A DNA stretch of 64,000 nucleotides from Sphingosinicella soli (GTDB taxonomy: Bacteria > Pseudomonadota > Alphaproteobacteria > Sphingomonadales > Sphingomonadaceae). This document shows positions 18,601-28,052 of this stretch, in pieces (the stretch's first letter is position 1; the number at the start of each line of letters is the position of its first letter). The notes beneath the pieces are model-generated. The model was not told where the DNA came from, searched no databases, and worked only from the letters and a program-made list of their open reading frames with translations. A program made the translations under genes and the position numbers. Location of the stretch: NCBI RefSeq assembly GCF_014199685.1, contig NZ_JACHNZ010000001.1, positions 62,001-126,000 of the forward strand. The letters run 5' to 3'.

Positions 18601-18644
18601 TGGGCAGTTGCTTGCGCGACAGCCCGTGCTAGACAGCGCGCACC

Positions 18645-19934
18645 ATGCGACTATCCCGCTATTTTCTTCCGCTCCTCAAGGAAACCCCCACCGACGCGCA
18701 GATCGTCAGCCACCAGCTGATGCTGCGGGCCGGTCTCGTCCGTCAGACTTCGGCCGGCATCTATGCCTGGCTGCCGGTCGGCCTTCGCGTGCTCGACAAG
18801 ATCGCCGATCTTGTCCGCCGGGAACAGGACCGCGCGGGCGCCATAGAGCTGCTGATGCCCACGATCCAGTCCGCCGATCTCTGGCGCCAGTCCGGCCGTT
18901 TCGACGCCTACGGCCCGGAAATGCTGCGTTTCAAGGATCGTCACGAGCGCGAGATGCTCTATGGGCCGACCAACGAGGAGATGATCACGGCGTTGTTCCG
19001 TGATTCCGTCCGCAGCTACCGCGATCTGCCGCGCACGCTCTATCATATCCAGTGGAAGTTCCGCGACGAGGTGCGCCCGCGCTTCGGCGTCATGCGCGGC
19101 CGCGAATTCCTGATGAAGGATGCCTACAGTTTCGATCTGGACGAGGCGGGCGGCAAGGTTTCGTACAACGCCATGTTCGACGCCTACCTGCGCACCTTCG
19201 CCGCGATGGGCCTCAAGGCCGTGCCGGTGCGCGCGCCGACCGGCCCCATCGGCGGCGACATGAGCCACGAGTTCCACATTCTCGCCGAAACGGGCGAGAG
19301 CGAAATCTTCTACGACTCGGCGATCGAAGACGTTGACGTCACCGATCCCGATGCCGTGGCGAAGCTCTCGTCGATCTACGCGATGGAGGCTGAGGAGCAC
19401 GAGAAAGTCGTCGATTGCCCGGTCCCGGCGGAGCGTCTGCTCAGCCGCCGTGGCATCGAGGTCGGGCATATCTTCTTCTTCGGCACCAAATATTCCGCCG
19501 CGATGGGCCTTTCGGTGCAGGGACAGGACGGCAAGCCGGTCATCCCGCAGATGGGCAGCTACGGCGTCGGCGTCTCGCGCCTTGTCGGCGCGGTGATCGA
19601 GGCCTGCCACGACGAAGACGGCATTGTCTGGCCCGATGCGATCGCCCCGTTCAAGGTCGGCCTCATCAACCTGCGGAGCGGCGATTCGGCCTGCGACGTC
19701 GCTGCCGACGATCTTTACGCCAAGCTGCAACGCGCGGGCATCGAGACGCTCTACGACGACCGCGACGAACGCGGCGGCGCCAAGTTCGCAGGCATGGACC
19801 TCGTCGGCATCCCCTGGCAGATCGTTGTCGGGCCCAAGGGTGTCAGCGCCGGTGTCGTCGAGCTGAAGCACCGCAAGACCGGAGAGCGCCACGAGCTTTC
19901 TGTCGATGCCGCACTGGCAAAGCTGGCGGGATGA
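18645..19934 (+). CDS. proS: Prolyl-tRNA synthetase, short alphaproteobacterial type
   Basis: Class II synthetase charging tRNA-Pro. Motif regions include [28 protein letters not shown], the motif-2 loop [19 protein letters not shown] and the motif-3 region [14 protein letters not shown]. At 429 residues it lacks the large editing insertion of the E. coli enzyme (572 residues), which is characteristic of alphaproteobacteria. It overlaps lolC by four bases and begins the operon proS-lolC-lolD-GNAT-dnaE. Confidence 0.97.
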   Translation: MRLSRYFLPLLKETPTDAQIVSHQLMLRAGLVRQTSAGIYAWLPVGLRVLDKIADLVRREQDRAGAIELLMPTIQSADLWRQSGRFDAYGPEMLRFKDRHEREMLYGPTNEEMITALFRDSVRSYRDLPRTLYHIQWKFRDEVRPRFGVMRGREFLMKDAYSFDLDEAGGKVSYNAMFDAYLRTFAAMGLKAVPVRAPTGPIGGDMSHEFHILAETGESEIFYDSAIEDVDVTDPDAVAKLSSIYAMEAEEHEKVVDCPVPAERLLSRRGIEVGHIFFFGTKYSAAMGLSVQGQDGKPVIPQMGSYGVGVSRLVGAVIEACHDEDGIVWPDAIAPFKVGLINLRSGDSACDVAADDLYAKLQRAGIETLYDDRDERGGAKFAGMDLVGIPWQIVVGPKGVSAGVVELKHRKTGERHELSVDAALAKLAG

Positions 19935-21178
19935 TTTCCCGCTACGAGCGCATGATCGCGCGGCGCTATCTGCTGCCGGGCCGGGGCGAGGGGTTCATCT
20001 TCCTCGTCGCATCGATCAGCCTCGTCGCCGTCGCGCTCGGCGTTGCCGCGCTCATCGCCGTCATGTCGGTGATGAACGGCTTCCGCGCCGAGCTTTTCGA
20101 TCGCATCCTCGGCCTCAATGGCCACGCCGTCGTTCAGGGTTACGGGGGCCGCCTGCCGGATTGGGAGCCGCTGCTCACCAAGGCGCGGGCGCTTCCCGGC
20201 GTCGTTCAGGCAGAGCCGATCATCGAGCAGCCGCTCATCGGCTCCTACAAGAGCCGCGCCGAAGGCGTGCTTCTGCGCGGCATGCTGATGGACGATATCC
20301 GGGGCCTCAAGCTCATTGCCGATAACGTAAAGGCAGGCCGCCTCGAAGACCTTGCGCTCGAAGGCAATTTCGTCGCCATCGGCGCGCGCCTGTCCGAATC
20401 GCTCGGGGCCGGGGTGGGGGACACGATCAGCCTCATTTCGCCCGACGGACAGGTGACGCCATTCGGCACCACGCCCCGCATCGTCCCCTACCAGATCGGC
20501 GCCGTGTTCGAGGTCGGCATCTTCGATTACGACAAGGCCTTCGTGCTGATGCCGCTCGATCGCGCGCAGACGTTCCTGCGCATGGGCGACAACATCGGCA
20601 TGATCACGCTGACCACCACCGATGCCGACCGCGCCGACCGTATCCTCCAGCCGCTCGCACCCGCGCTTGCCGGGCGCGGCGTCATTATCGACTGGCGGCA
20701 GATGAACGGCGTGCTGTTCGAGGCGCTTTCCGTGGAGCGCACGGTGATGTTCGTCGTCGTCGGCTTCATCATCCTCGTGGCGGTGTTCAACATCCTCACC
20801 AGTCTCATCATGCTCGTCCGCGCCAAGACGCGCGATATCGCCATCCTGCGCACGATGGGCGCGAGCCGCGCAGCGATGATGCGCATTTTCGTCACCGTCG
20901 GCACGCTGATCGGATCGGCTGGAATCCTGCTCGGCCTCGGCCTCGGCTTCCTGTTCCTGCATTATCGACAGAACATCGTGATGGGCGTTTCGAAGATCAC
21001 CGGTGTCGATCTCTGGGATCCGCGCATCCGCTATCTCACGGAACTTCCCGCCAAAACCGACATGGTCGAAGTCACCGCCATCGTCTCGCTGGCGCTGGTG
21101 CTGAGCTTCCTCGCGACGATCTACCCGGCGTGGAAGGCCGCGAGCACCGACCCCGTGCAGGTGCTGCGCTATGAGTGA
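19931..21178 (+). CDS. lolC: Lipoprotein-releasing ABC transporter permease LolC/LolE
   Basis: Inner-membrane permease of the LolCDE machine that lifts lipoproteins from the inner membrane to LolA. Seen are the N-terminal helix ([23 protein letters not shown], two overlapping stretches) with [14 protein letters not shown] after it, a large periplasmic domain, and three C-terminal helices with the coupling motif region [15 protein letters not shown]. 415 residues. Only one permease gene is present next to lolD, as usual in alphaproteobacteria, so the protein probably acts as a homodimer; the choice between the names lolC and lolE is arbitrary. Confidence 0.92.
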   Translation: MISRYERMIARRYLLPGRGEGFIFLVASISLVAVALGVAALIAVMSVMNGFRAELFDRILGLNGHAVVQGYGGRLPDWEPLLTKARALPGVVQAEPIIEQPLIGSYKSRAEGVLLRGMLMDDIRGLKLIADNVKAGRLEDLALEGNFVAIGARLSESLGAGVGDTISLISPDGQVTPFGTTPRIVPYQIGAVFEVGIFDYDKAFVLMPLDRAQTFLRMGDNIGMITLTTTDADRADRILQPLAPALAGRGVIIDWRQMNGVLFEALSVERTVMFVVVGFIILVAVFNILTSLIMLVRAKTRDIAILRTMGASRAAMMRIFVTVGTLIGSAGILLGLGLGFLFLHYRQNIVMGVSKITGVDLWDPRIRYLTELPAKTDMVEVTAIVSLALVLSFLATIYPAWKAASTDPVQVLRYE

Positions 21179-21851
21179 CGTGCTCGCCGTAAAGGGCCTC
21201 TCGCGCAGTTTCCGGCAGGGCGAAGTGGTGATCGACGTTCTGCGCGGTGTCGATCTTACCGTCGCCCCCGGCGAGATCGTTGCGCTGCTCGGCCCTTCGG
21301 GGTCCGGCAAGTCCACCATGCTTCAGGCGATCGGCCTTCTCGAAGGCGGCTTCGACGGTTCGATCGTCATCGACGGCCGCCCCGCCGAGAAGCTCTCCGG
21401 ACAGCAACGCACGGAAGTGCGCCGCGACAAGCTCGGCTTCGTCTATCAGTTTCACCACTTGCTGCCGGACTTCAACGCGCTCGAAAACGTCGTGCTTCCG
21501 CAACTGATCGCGGGCCGCGACATGGCGTCGGCGGAGGTCAAGGCGAAGTCCCTGCTCAGCGACCTCGGCCTCGGCGAGCGTCTGGACCACCGGCCGTCCC
21601 AGCTCTCCGGCGGCGAGCAGCAGCGCGTGGCAGTGGCGCGGGCGCTCGCGAACGAGCCGGTGCTGGTGCTCGCTGACGAGCCCACCGGCAATCTCGACGA
21701 AGCGACCGCGCAGCGCGTGCTCGCCGAGTTCCTGCGCGTCGTACGCAATCACAATTCCGCAGCAGTCATCGCCACGCACAACACGACCCTCGCAAGGCAG
21801 ATGGACCGCACCGTGGAGCTGCATGAAGGGCAGCTGGTCGAAAGACGATGA
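21171..21851 (+). CDS. lolD: Lipoprotein-releasing ABC transporter ATPase LolD
   Basis: ATPase of the LolCDE transporter. Walker A is GPSGSGKST, the signature is [15 protein letters not shown], Walker B is [13 protein letters not shown] and the switch His is in IATHN. The start overlaps the permease gene by eight bases. 226 residues, the family length. Confidence 0.95.
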   Translation: MSDVLAVKGLSRSFRQGEVVIDVLRGVDLTVAPGEIVALLGPSGSGKSTMLQAIGLLEGGFDGSIVIDGRPAEKLSGQQRTEVRRDKLGFVYQFHHLLPDFNALENVVLPQLIAGRDMASAEVKAKSLLSDLGLGERLDHRPSQLSGGEQQRVAVARALANEPVLVLADEPTGNLDEATAQRVLAEFLRVVRNHNSAAVIATHNTTLARQMDRTVELHEGQLVERR

Positions 21852-22453
21852 ACCCGTGGCGGGATCAGGTTCGCCTCGAAGGGGGCAATGTCGCGCTTCT
21901 TCCGCTCGAAACGGCGCACGCGGAAAGCATTGCCGAGGTTTCAGGCGACGGCAGGCTTTGGGAACTGTTCTACACGCGCGTCCCGGCGCCCGGCGATGTG
22001 AAAAGCTGGCTTGAAACCGCACTGGCCGAGAAGGCCGCGGGCCGAGCGATGCCGTTCGTGGTCGAGACGGAGGGGCGCATCGTCGGCGCCACGCGCTACC
22101 TGCGCATGAACGAAGCATATCGGCGCCTCGAAATCGGCGCGACCTTCTATGCGAAGTCGGTGCAGCGATCGGCGGTGAACACGCAGTGCAAGCTGCTGCT
22201 TCTCAGCCATGCCTTCGAAGTCATGGGCTGCAACGTCGTCCAGATCCGCACGGACTGGCTCAACCATGCCTCGCAGCGCGCGATCGAACGGCTCGGCGCG
22301 AAGCGGGACGGGGTGCTTCGCAATCACCAGATCGCAGCGGACGGCCGCTTGCGGGACATTGCCTGCTACAGCATCATTTCAGGCGAATGGGCGGGCGTGA
22401 AGCAGAATCTCGAATTCCTGCTATCGCGGCACCGGGAGCCTGCGCCAGAATAA
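21848..22453 (+). CDS. GNAT-family N-acetyltransferase, RimJ/RimL-like
   Basis: A 201-residue acetyltransferase resembling the RimJ/RimL group, which acetylates protein N-termini or small amines. Features are the opening [33 protein letters not shown], and the end of the fold [20 protein letters not shown] followed by RDIACYSII. It overlaps lolD by four bases and lies three bases before dnaE. The substrate cannot be read from the sequence. Confidence 0.85.
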   Translation: MNPWRDQVRLEGGNVALLPLETAHAESIAEVSGDGRLWELFYTRVPAPGDVKSWLETALAEKAAGRAMPFVVETEGRIVGATRYLRMNEAYRRLEIGATFYAKSVQRSAVNTQCKLLLLSHAFEVMGCNVVQIRTDWLNHASQRAIERLGAKRDGVLRNHQIAADGRLRDIACYSIISGEWAGVKQNLEFLLSRHREPAPE

Positions 22454-22456
22454 GCC

Positions 22457-25400
22457 ATGCCCGAATCGCGTTTTGTCCATCTCCGCATCCAGTCTCCCTA
22501 TTCGATGCTGGAGGGCGCGGTTCATGCGAAGGACGTCGCCAAGGCGTGCCTCAAATACGGCATGCCTGCTGCTGCCGTAACAGACAGAAACAACATGTTC
22601 GCGGCGATGGAGTTTTCGGAAAAACTCGCCGACGCAGGCATACAGCCGATCATCGGAACACTGCTGTCGGTTGCGCGCCCCGGCACGCCGCAGGCGGGGA
22701 GCAAGCCGGCGCAGGATTGGCTCGCGCTGCTCGCACAGGATGAAAAAGGCTACGGCAACCTCATCCGCATCGTTTCCCGCGCGCATCTCGAGTCCGATCC
22801 TGTCGACGGACCGAACGTGCCGCTTATGGACCTGCAAGGACTGACGGACGGCCTGATCGCGCTCAGCGCGGGGCCGGACGGCGCGCTTGCAAGGTTATTG
22901 GCGCAAGGGCAGGCGGATGCCGCCAATGCCTATGCGGACGTGTTGCAGGCTCTGTTTCCGGATCGGCTCTATATAGAGCTGTCGCGCACACACAATCCGA
23001 TCGAGGATGGCGCTGAGCAGCCGCTGATCGCGCTCGCGCACGCAAGGAACCTGCCGCTGGTGGCGACCAATCCGGTGGCCTTCCCGGACCGCAGTTTCGC
23101 TGCCGCGCATGACGTTCTGCTTTGCATCGCGGACGGCGCTTATGTGGAAACCGAAGGGCGCCGTCGCGTTTCCGAAGAGTGCTGGCTGAAATCGCCCGAC
23201 GAGATGATCCGGCTGTTCGACGACGTGCCCGAGGCGATCGACAACACGCTCGTCATCGCCCAGCGGTGCGCGGTGATGGCGCCCTCGCGAAAGCCGATCC
23301 TGCCGAGCCTTGCAGGCGACGTGGAAGGCGAGGCGGCGATGCTCGTCGATCAGGCCCGGCTCGGCCTTGCGCGCCGTCTCGAAGGCCGCACCGATACCGA
23401 CACCTATGCCGAGCGCCTTGAATACGAGCTCGGAATCATCAACAAAATGGGGTTTGCGGGTTACTTCCTGATCGTTGCGGATTTTATTCAGTGGGCAAAG
23501 GGGCAAGGCATCCCCGTCGGGCCGGGGCGCGGATCGGGCGCCGGCTCGGTCGTTGCATGGGCGCTGACGATCACCGATCTCGATCCGATGCGCCTCGGCC
23601 TGCTGTTCGAGCGCTTCCTGAACCCCGAACGTGTCTCGATGCCGGACTTCGACATCGATTTCTGCGAAACCCGTCGCGGCGAGGTGATCCGCTACGTTCA
23701 GCAGCGCTACGGTCGCGATCAGGTGGCGCAGATCATCACCTTCGGAACGCTGAAAGCGCGCGCCGTTCTGAAGGACGTCGGCCGCGTGTTGCAGATGCCT
23801 TACGGGCAGGTGGATCGGCTGGCGAAGCTGGTGCCCAACCACCCCACCGATCCGTGGACGCTCGACCGCACCATGAACGGCGTCGCTGAATTTGTTGCCG
23901 AAACGAAGCGCGACCCGGCGGTCGAAAACCTCGTCAACCTCGCGATGAAGCTCGAAGGCCTGCCGCGCCACGCCTCCACGCACGCGGCGGGTGTCGTCAT
24001 CGGCGACCGCCCGCTCGACGAACTCGTGCCGCTCTACCGAGACCCGCGCTCGGACATGCCCGTCACCCAGTTCGACATGAAGTGGGTGGAGAAGGCGGGC
24101 CTCGTCAAGTTCGACTTCCTCGGTCTCAAGACGCTCTCCGTTCTGCAGCGGGCGCTGGACCTTCTTGCGAAGCGCGGCATCAGCGTCGATCTGTCGACGC
24201 TTCCCTGGGATGATCCGGATGTCTACGCGCTGCTGGCGAAGGGCGACACGGTCGGCGTGTTCCAGCTCGAATCCGAAGGCATGCGCCGCACGCTCGCGCA
24301 GGTGAAGCCGGACTGTTTCGAAGACATCATCGCGCTCGTCTCGCTCTACCGGCCCGGCCCGATGGACAACATTCCGAGCTTCGCGAACCGCAAGCACGGC
24401 ACCGAGGCCGTGGACTGCCTGCATCCGAAGCTGGAACCGATCCTGAAGGAAACCTACGGCGTCATCATCTATCAGGAACAGGTGATGCAGATTGCGCAGG
24501 AGCTTGCCGGCTACTCGCTCGGCGAAGCCGATCTGCTGCGCCGCGCGATGGGCAAGAAGAAGAAAGAGGAGATGGACGCCCAGAAGGCGCGCTTCCTCGA
24601 AGGTGCCGCCGCGCAGGGGGTCGAGAAGTCGCAGGCCGATTATATTTTCGAGCTGGTGGCAAAGTTCGCGGGCTACGGCTTCAACAAGAGCCACGCAGCC
24701 GCCTACGCGCTCATCGCGTATCAAACGGGCTGGATAAAGGCGAAGTATCCGGTCGAGTTCTACGCCGCATCCATGGCTTACGACATAACGCTTACCGACA
24801 AGCTCAGCGTGTTCATCGACGATATCAAACGCATGGGCGTCGAATGTCTGGCCCCCTGCATCAACAACAGCGAGGCGGATTTCGCGGTGGAGGACGGCAA
24901 GGTCCGCTATGCGCTCGCTGGTCTCAAAGGCGTCGGCGAGCGCGCGATGGAGGGCATCGTGGAGGTTCGCCAGGCGGGCGGGCCGTTCAAGTCGCTGACC
25001 GACTTTGCCGAACGCATCGATCCGACCCTGCTCAACAAGCGGCAGATCGAAAGCCTCGTTTCAGGCGGCGCATTCGATTGTATCGAGCCCAACCGTGCAA
25101 AGGCCTATGCGATGGCCGAAGCTGTCCTTGCGGCTGCGAACGCTGCGGCGGATGCACGCAAAACGCATCAGGGCGCGCTGTTCGGCGGCGCGGGGGGCGG
25201 GGCTTCCATCACGCTGATGGCGCCCGGCAGCGTCTCGGCATGGTCGCTCGGCGATACGATGGCGAAGGAACGCGACGCTTTCGGTTTCTATTTCGCCGCG
25301 CACCCGCTCTCGGCCTGGCAGCACGTGCTCGATACGCACGGGGCGCGTTCCTACGCGCGCGTTTGCGAAGACGGCGCGCCGTGGGACGGCGGACGCGGCA

Positions 25401-25900
25401 GCGCGACGATGGCGGGGCTCGTCGAGTCCGTGCGGTGGCGCACGCCCCAGAACGGGCGCAGCAATCGCTACCTGCTTGTCAGCCTCTCGGATTCGAGCGG
25501 CCAGTACGTGGCGAGTTGCTTCGACGAGGAGGTCATGCCCGCGCTCGAAGCGGCGGCGGCCGGGCAGGAGGTCATTCTCATCAATGCCGAGCTGCTTTGG
25601 CGGGATGGCGAAGAGGCCCCGCGCGTAACGATCCGCGGGCTGACCCCGATTGCCGAATTGTCCCGACACAGCCGGGGGCGCCTCAACCTGAAAGTCTCCG
25701 CAGGTTTTGATGCAGCAGCGCTCAGCCGCCTTGCCAATGCCCAGCCTTCGGGCCGCAGCGACATTTATGCGGAAGTCGAGCTGCCGGGAGGTTTTGCCAC
25801 GATCCGGCTCGCGCGCGGTTTGATGCTCGATTCGGAATTACGCCATATTGTCGAGGGCATTCATGGCGTGACGTCCGCCGAACTCGTCGCTGTAAACTGA
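22457..25900 (+). CDS. dnaE: DNA polymerase III alpha subunit
   Basis: Replicative polymerase subunit, 1147 residues. The N-terminal PHP domain begins FVHLRIQSPYSMLEGAVH. The catalytic aspartates are in MPDFDIDF (Asp397, Asp399 and Asp401 region), with GPGRGSGAGSVVAWAL just before. The fingers/thumb region includes YRPGPMDNIPSFANRKHG and KKEEMDAQKARF, the helix-hairpin-helix region includes NKRQIESLVSGGAFD, and the OB-fold lies near the C-terminus. It is the main DnaE1 type, not the damage-inducible DnaE2 (no imuA/imuB neighbours). Last gene of its operon. Confidence 0.97.
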   Translation: MPESRFVHLRIQSPYSMLEGAVHAKDVAKACLKYGMPAAAVTDRNNMFAAMEFSEKLADAGIQPIIGTLLSVARPGTPQAGSKPAQDWLALLAQDEKGYGNLIRIVSRAHLESDPVDGPNVPLMDLQGLTDGLIALSAGPDGALARLLAQGQADAANAYADVLQALFPDRLYIELSRTHNPIEDGAEQPLIALAHARNLPLVATNPVAFPDRSFAAAHDVLLCIADGAYVETEGRRRVSEECWLKSPDEMIRLFDDVPEAIDNTLVIAQRCAVMAPSRKPILPSLAGDVEGEAAMLVDQARLGLARRLEGRTDTDTYAERLEYELGIINKMGFAGYFLIVADFIQWAKGQGIPVGPGRGSGAGSVVAWALTITDLDPMRLGLLFERFLNPERVSMPDFDIDFCETRRGEVIRYVQQRYGRDQVAQIITFGTLKARAVLKDVGRVLQMPYGQVDRLAKLVPNHPTDPWTLDRTMNGVAEFVAETKRDPAVENLVNLAMKLEGLPRHASTHAAGVVIGDRPLDELVPLYRDPRSDMPVTQFDMKWVEKAGLVKFDFLGLKTLSVLQRALDLLAKRGISVDLSTLPWDDPDVYALLAKGDTVGVFQLESEGMRRTLAQVKPDCFEDIIALVSLYRPGPMDNIPSFANRKHGTEAVDCLHPKLEPILKETYGVIIYQEQVMQIAQELAGYSLGEADLLRRAMGKKKKEEMDAQKARFLEGAAAQGVEKSQADYIFELVAKFAGYGFNKSHAAAYALIAYQTGWIKAKYPVEFYAASMAYDITLTDKLSVFIDDIKRMGVECLAPCINNSEADFAVEDGKVRYALAGLKGVGERAMEGIVEVRQAGGPFKSLTDFAERIDPTLLNKRQIESLVSGGAFDCIEPNRAKAYAMAEAVLAAANAAADARKTHQGALFGGAGGGASITLMAPGSVSAWSLGDTMAKERDAFGFYFAAHPLSAWQHVLDTHGARSYARVCEDGAPWDGGRGSATMAGLVESVRWRTPQNGRSNRYLLVSLSDSSGQYVASCFDEEVMPALEAAAAGQEVILINAELLWRDGEEAPRVTIRGLTPIAELSRHSRGRLNLKVSAGFDAAALSRLANAQPSGRSDIYAEVELPGGFATIRLARGLMLDSELRHIVEGIHGVTSAELVAVN

Positions 25901-25956
25901 AATTCTTCGCAGCGCGGCGCATCGTCGCGGGCCGATTTCTGATGCTTTTCAGAGTT

Positions 25957-25971
25957 GCAGTGCTGCACTGC
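25957..25971. promoter_or_regulatory. Perfect inverted repeat upstream of the small secreted protein
   Basis: GCAGTGC, one base, GCACTGC, located 34 bases before the -35 box of the promoter at 26005. It could be an activator site or simply a hairpin after dnaE; no T-run follows. Confidence 0.35.
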
Positions 25972-26004
25972 GACATGCAATTTGCGTCACACTCAAAAAA
26001 TGCT

Positions 26005-26033
26005 TTGACATCAAACTGAGTGGCACTTAAACA
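26005..26033 (+). promoter_or_regulatory. Sigma-70-type promoter of the small secreted protein
   Basis: TTGACA (perfect -35) and TAAACA are separated by 17 bases in an AT-rich stretch, 65 bases before the start codon. Confidence 0.6.
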
Positions 26034-26097
26034 GATTTTAGTGGTTTTAAGTAAGACTCAGCAGCGACCCTCCCACACGGCTCACAGGAGCAAGAAT

Positions 26098-26391
26098 ATG
26101 AACCGCGTCCTCGTCACTCTCCCCCTCGCAATCGTCGCGTCAGCTTTCTTCGTCAGCGCATCCGTAACGCCGGCGCATGCCGCAACGGGCGTTTGCGCCG
26201 CCATGCCCGCGGACATTCGTACGGTTGCTGACAAAGGCGACGCCGAAGCTGCAAAAAAGGCGCTGAAACTCGTGCGCACCGGTGAACTGCTGTGCGATGC
26301 CGGCAACGAGCGCGCAGCGAAGAAGAAATTCGAAAGCGCCTATAAAACTCTCGGCGTCGCCGAAGAGGAATACGCGCAGCTCGCGAAGTAA
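26098..26391 (+). CDS. Small secreted hypothetical protein
   Basis: 97 residues from the ATG at 26098, with AGGAG upstream. A clear signal peptide (MNRVLVTLPLAIVASAFFVS followed by ASVTPAHA) leaves a mature periplasmic protein of about 68 residues that is helical, charged and contains two cysteines (GVCAAMP and ELLCDAGN), possibly a disulphide. I do not recognise the family. It has its own promoter and its own terminator (26419-26454), so it is a single-gene unit. Confidence 0.8.
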   Translation: MNRVLVTLPLAIVASAFFVSASVTPAHAATGVCAAMPADIRTVADKGDAEAAKKALKLVRTGELLCDAGNERAAKKKFESAYKTLGVAEEEYAQLAK

Positions 26392-26418
26392 GCTCCCCCA
26401 AGGCCCATTGCGGCCTTC

Positions 26419-26454
26419 ATGGGCTGCGGCAGTGATGTCGCAGCCCATTTCTTT
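26419..26454 (+). terminator. Intrinsic terminator after the small secreted protein
   Basis: ATGGGCTGCG, a 10-base loop, CGCAGCCCAT, then TTCTTT. The 10-pair stem is perfect and lies 27 bases after the stop codon. Confidence 0.8.
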
Positions 26455-26541
26455 GCGCGCGAAGCCGGGCATTTACGGTTGCGAGGCGGCCGAGCGCGTG
26501 ACATTGGAGCCCCGGTTCGACACCGGACAGGACGGGGTGAA

Positions 26542-27324
26542 ATGACCGACGCGTTGCAACTCCAGATCGAAGGGCCGGTCGCGCGCATCGCCTTCAACCG
26601 CGCGGACAAGCGAAACGCCATTTCACAGGCGATGTGGGAAGCGTTGCCGCGCCTTGTCGAGTCTGCAGTGGCGCAGCGCGCTGTTCGCATGCTTATCATC
26701 CAGTCCACAACGCCGGCGATGTTCTCGGCAGGTGCCGACATCGGCGAGTTTGCCGAAAAAGCCCGCGATCCGGTGTGGCAGGCCCGAAACCGCCAGGCGC
26801 TGCGCGGCGCCCAGCTCGCCATTTCGCGCGCGCCGATTCCGACGCTTGCCGTCGTGGACGGCGACTGCGTGGGGGCAGGGTGCGGCATCGCGCTTGCCTG
26901 CGATATCCGGATCGCCTCGTCGCGGGCACGTTTCGGTATCACTCCGGCGAAGCTGGGGCTCGTTTATCCGCTGCACGATATCAAGTTGCTCGTCGATCTC
27001 GTCGGGCCGGGTCAGGCGCGGCGCATCCTTTACACGGGCGAACTGCTATCGGCTGACGAAGCGCTTGTTATCGGCCTCATCGAGATGGGTACGACCGTGG
27101 AGGCGCTGAGCCGCGAGGTGGACTTGCTGATCGAGCGGATCGTCGAGAACGCGCCGTCAAGCATTGCCGGCCTCAAGGGGTTCGTGCGCCGCGTGCTCGA
27201 TGGCGATCGCGACGACGATGCGGCAAGCGCGGCGATGTTTGATGCGGCCTTCGCTGGCGCCGATTTTAGCGAAGGGCTGGCGGCATTCGCCGCGCGCCGC
27301 AAGCCGGTGTTCGCCGATCGATGA
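26542..27324 (+). CDS. Crotonase-family protein lacking both catalytic glutamates
   Basis: 260 residues of the enoyl-CoA hydratase/isomerase fold: KRNAISQAMWEALP at the start, the oxyanion-hole segment FSAGADIGEF and GAGCGIALACDIRIASS. Where hydratases carry the first catalytic Glu (GGGCEL) this protein has GAGCGI, and where they carry the second (FGxPE) it has RFGITPAKLG. It is therefore unlikely to be a normal enoyl-CoA hydratase and may be an isomerase, hydrolase or another crotonase. The start is ATG 26542, just after the upstream terminator. It overlaps the next gene by four bases. Confidence 0.85.
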   Translation: MTDALQLQIEGPVARIAFNRADKRNAISQAMWEALPRLVESAVAQRAVRMLIIQSTTPAMFSAGADIGEFAEKARDPVWQARNRQALRGAQLAISRAPIPTLAVVDGDCVGAGCGIALACDIRIASSRARFGITPAKLGLVYPLHDIKLLVDLVGPGQARRILYTGELLSADEALVIGLIEMGTTVEALSREVDLLIERIVENAPSSIAGLKGFVRRVLDGDRDDDAASAAMFDAAFAGADFSEGLAAFAARRKPVFADR

Positions 27325-28052
27325 GGGCTGCCGAATATCTGCCCGGCACACCGGGCCGCCTGCTTATCATTGCCGACCACGCATCGAATGCCGTTCCGGT
27401 GGAAATTGCGCTCGGGGTCGGCGCAGCGGACCTCCAAAAGCACATCGCATGGGATATCGGCACTGCGGCGCTGGCACGGAGCCTGTCGGCTGCGCTTGCC
27501 GCACCGGCAATCCTCGCGACTGCATCACGTCTCGTGGCGGATTGCAACCGCGCGCCCGAGGACGACGGGGCGATCCCGCCTGCAAGCGACGGAATTCCCG
27601 TGCCGGGCAACGCGCTCGGCGCCGACGCGCGGCAAGCGCGCCTCGCGGCGTGGCACGAACCCTATCACGCCGCGATCGCCGATGCGCTGGACCGGCTGAG
27701 CCCGCGTCTGCTTGTCTCGATCCACAGCTTCACGCCGGGCCTTGCCTCTCGCCCCGAGGAAACGCGGCCTTGGCAGGTCGCGCTGCTCTACAACCGAGAC
27801 GACCGCGCCGCACGGATCGCCATGCGCGTCCTCGCCGCCGAAGGTTTGACGGTGGGCGACAACCAGCCCTATTCAGGCGCCGTCTACGGCTACACGACGG
27901 ACCGTCATGCGGAGGCGAGGGGGCTCGCCTATCTCACCTTCGAGATCCGCCAGGATATGCTTGCGGATGAAGGCGCGATTGCCGCATGGACGCAGCGTCT
28001 CGGTCGTGTCATTGGCAGCTTCGAATCCGAGCTTGTGGAGGTAATATCATGA
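27321..28052 (+). CDS. N-formylglutamate amidohydrolase family protein
   Basis: Zinc-dependent hydrolase family that removes formate from N-formylglutamate (HutG) or related amides. Seen are [29 protein letters not shown], a metal/substrate segment [19 protein letters not shown] and the C-terminal [13 protein letters not shown]. 243 residues, the length of the short family branch. It overlaps both neighbours as ATGA, forming a three-gene operon with the crotonase and ilvD. No histidine-degradation genes are nearby, so the true substrate is open. Confidence 0.85.
   Translation: MRAAEYLPGTPGRLLIIADHASNAVPVEIALGVGAADLQKHIAWDIGTAALARSLSAALAAPAILATASRLVADCNRAPEDDGAIPPASDGIPVPGNALGADARQARLAAWHEPYHAAIADALDRLSPRLLVSIHSFTPGLASRPEETRPWQVALLYNRDDRAARIAMRVLAAEGLTVGDNQPYSGAVYGYTTDRHAEARGLAYLTFEIRQDMLADEGAIAAWTQRLGRVIGSFESELVEVIS

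Noticed and set aside
22895-24724. Open frame of 609 codons on the minus strand opposite dnaE
   Set aside because: Low-complexity Arg/His/Glu composition and full overlap with an unmistakable dnaE.
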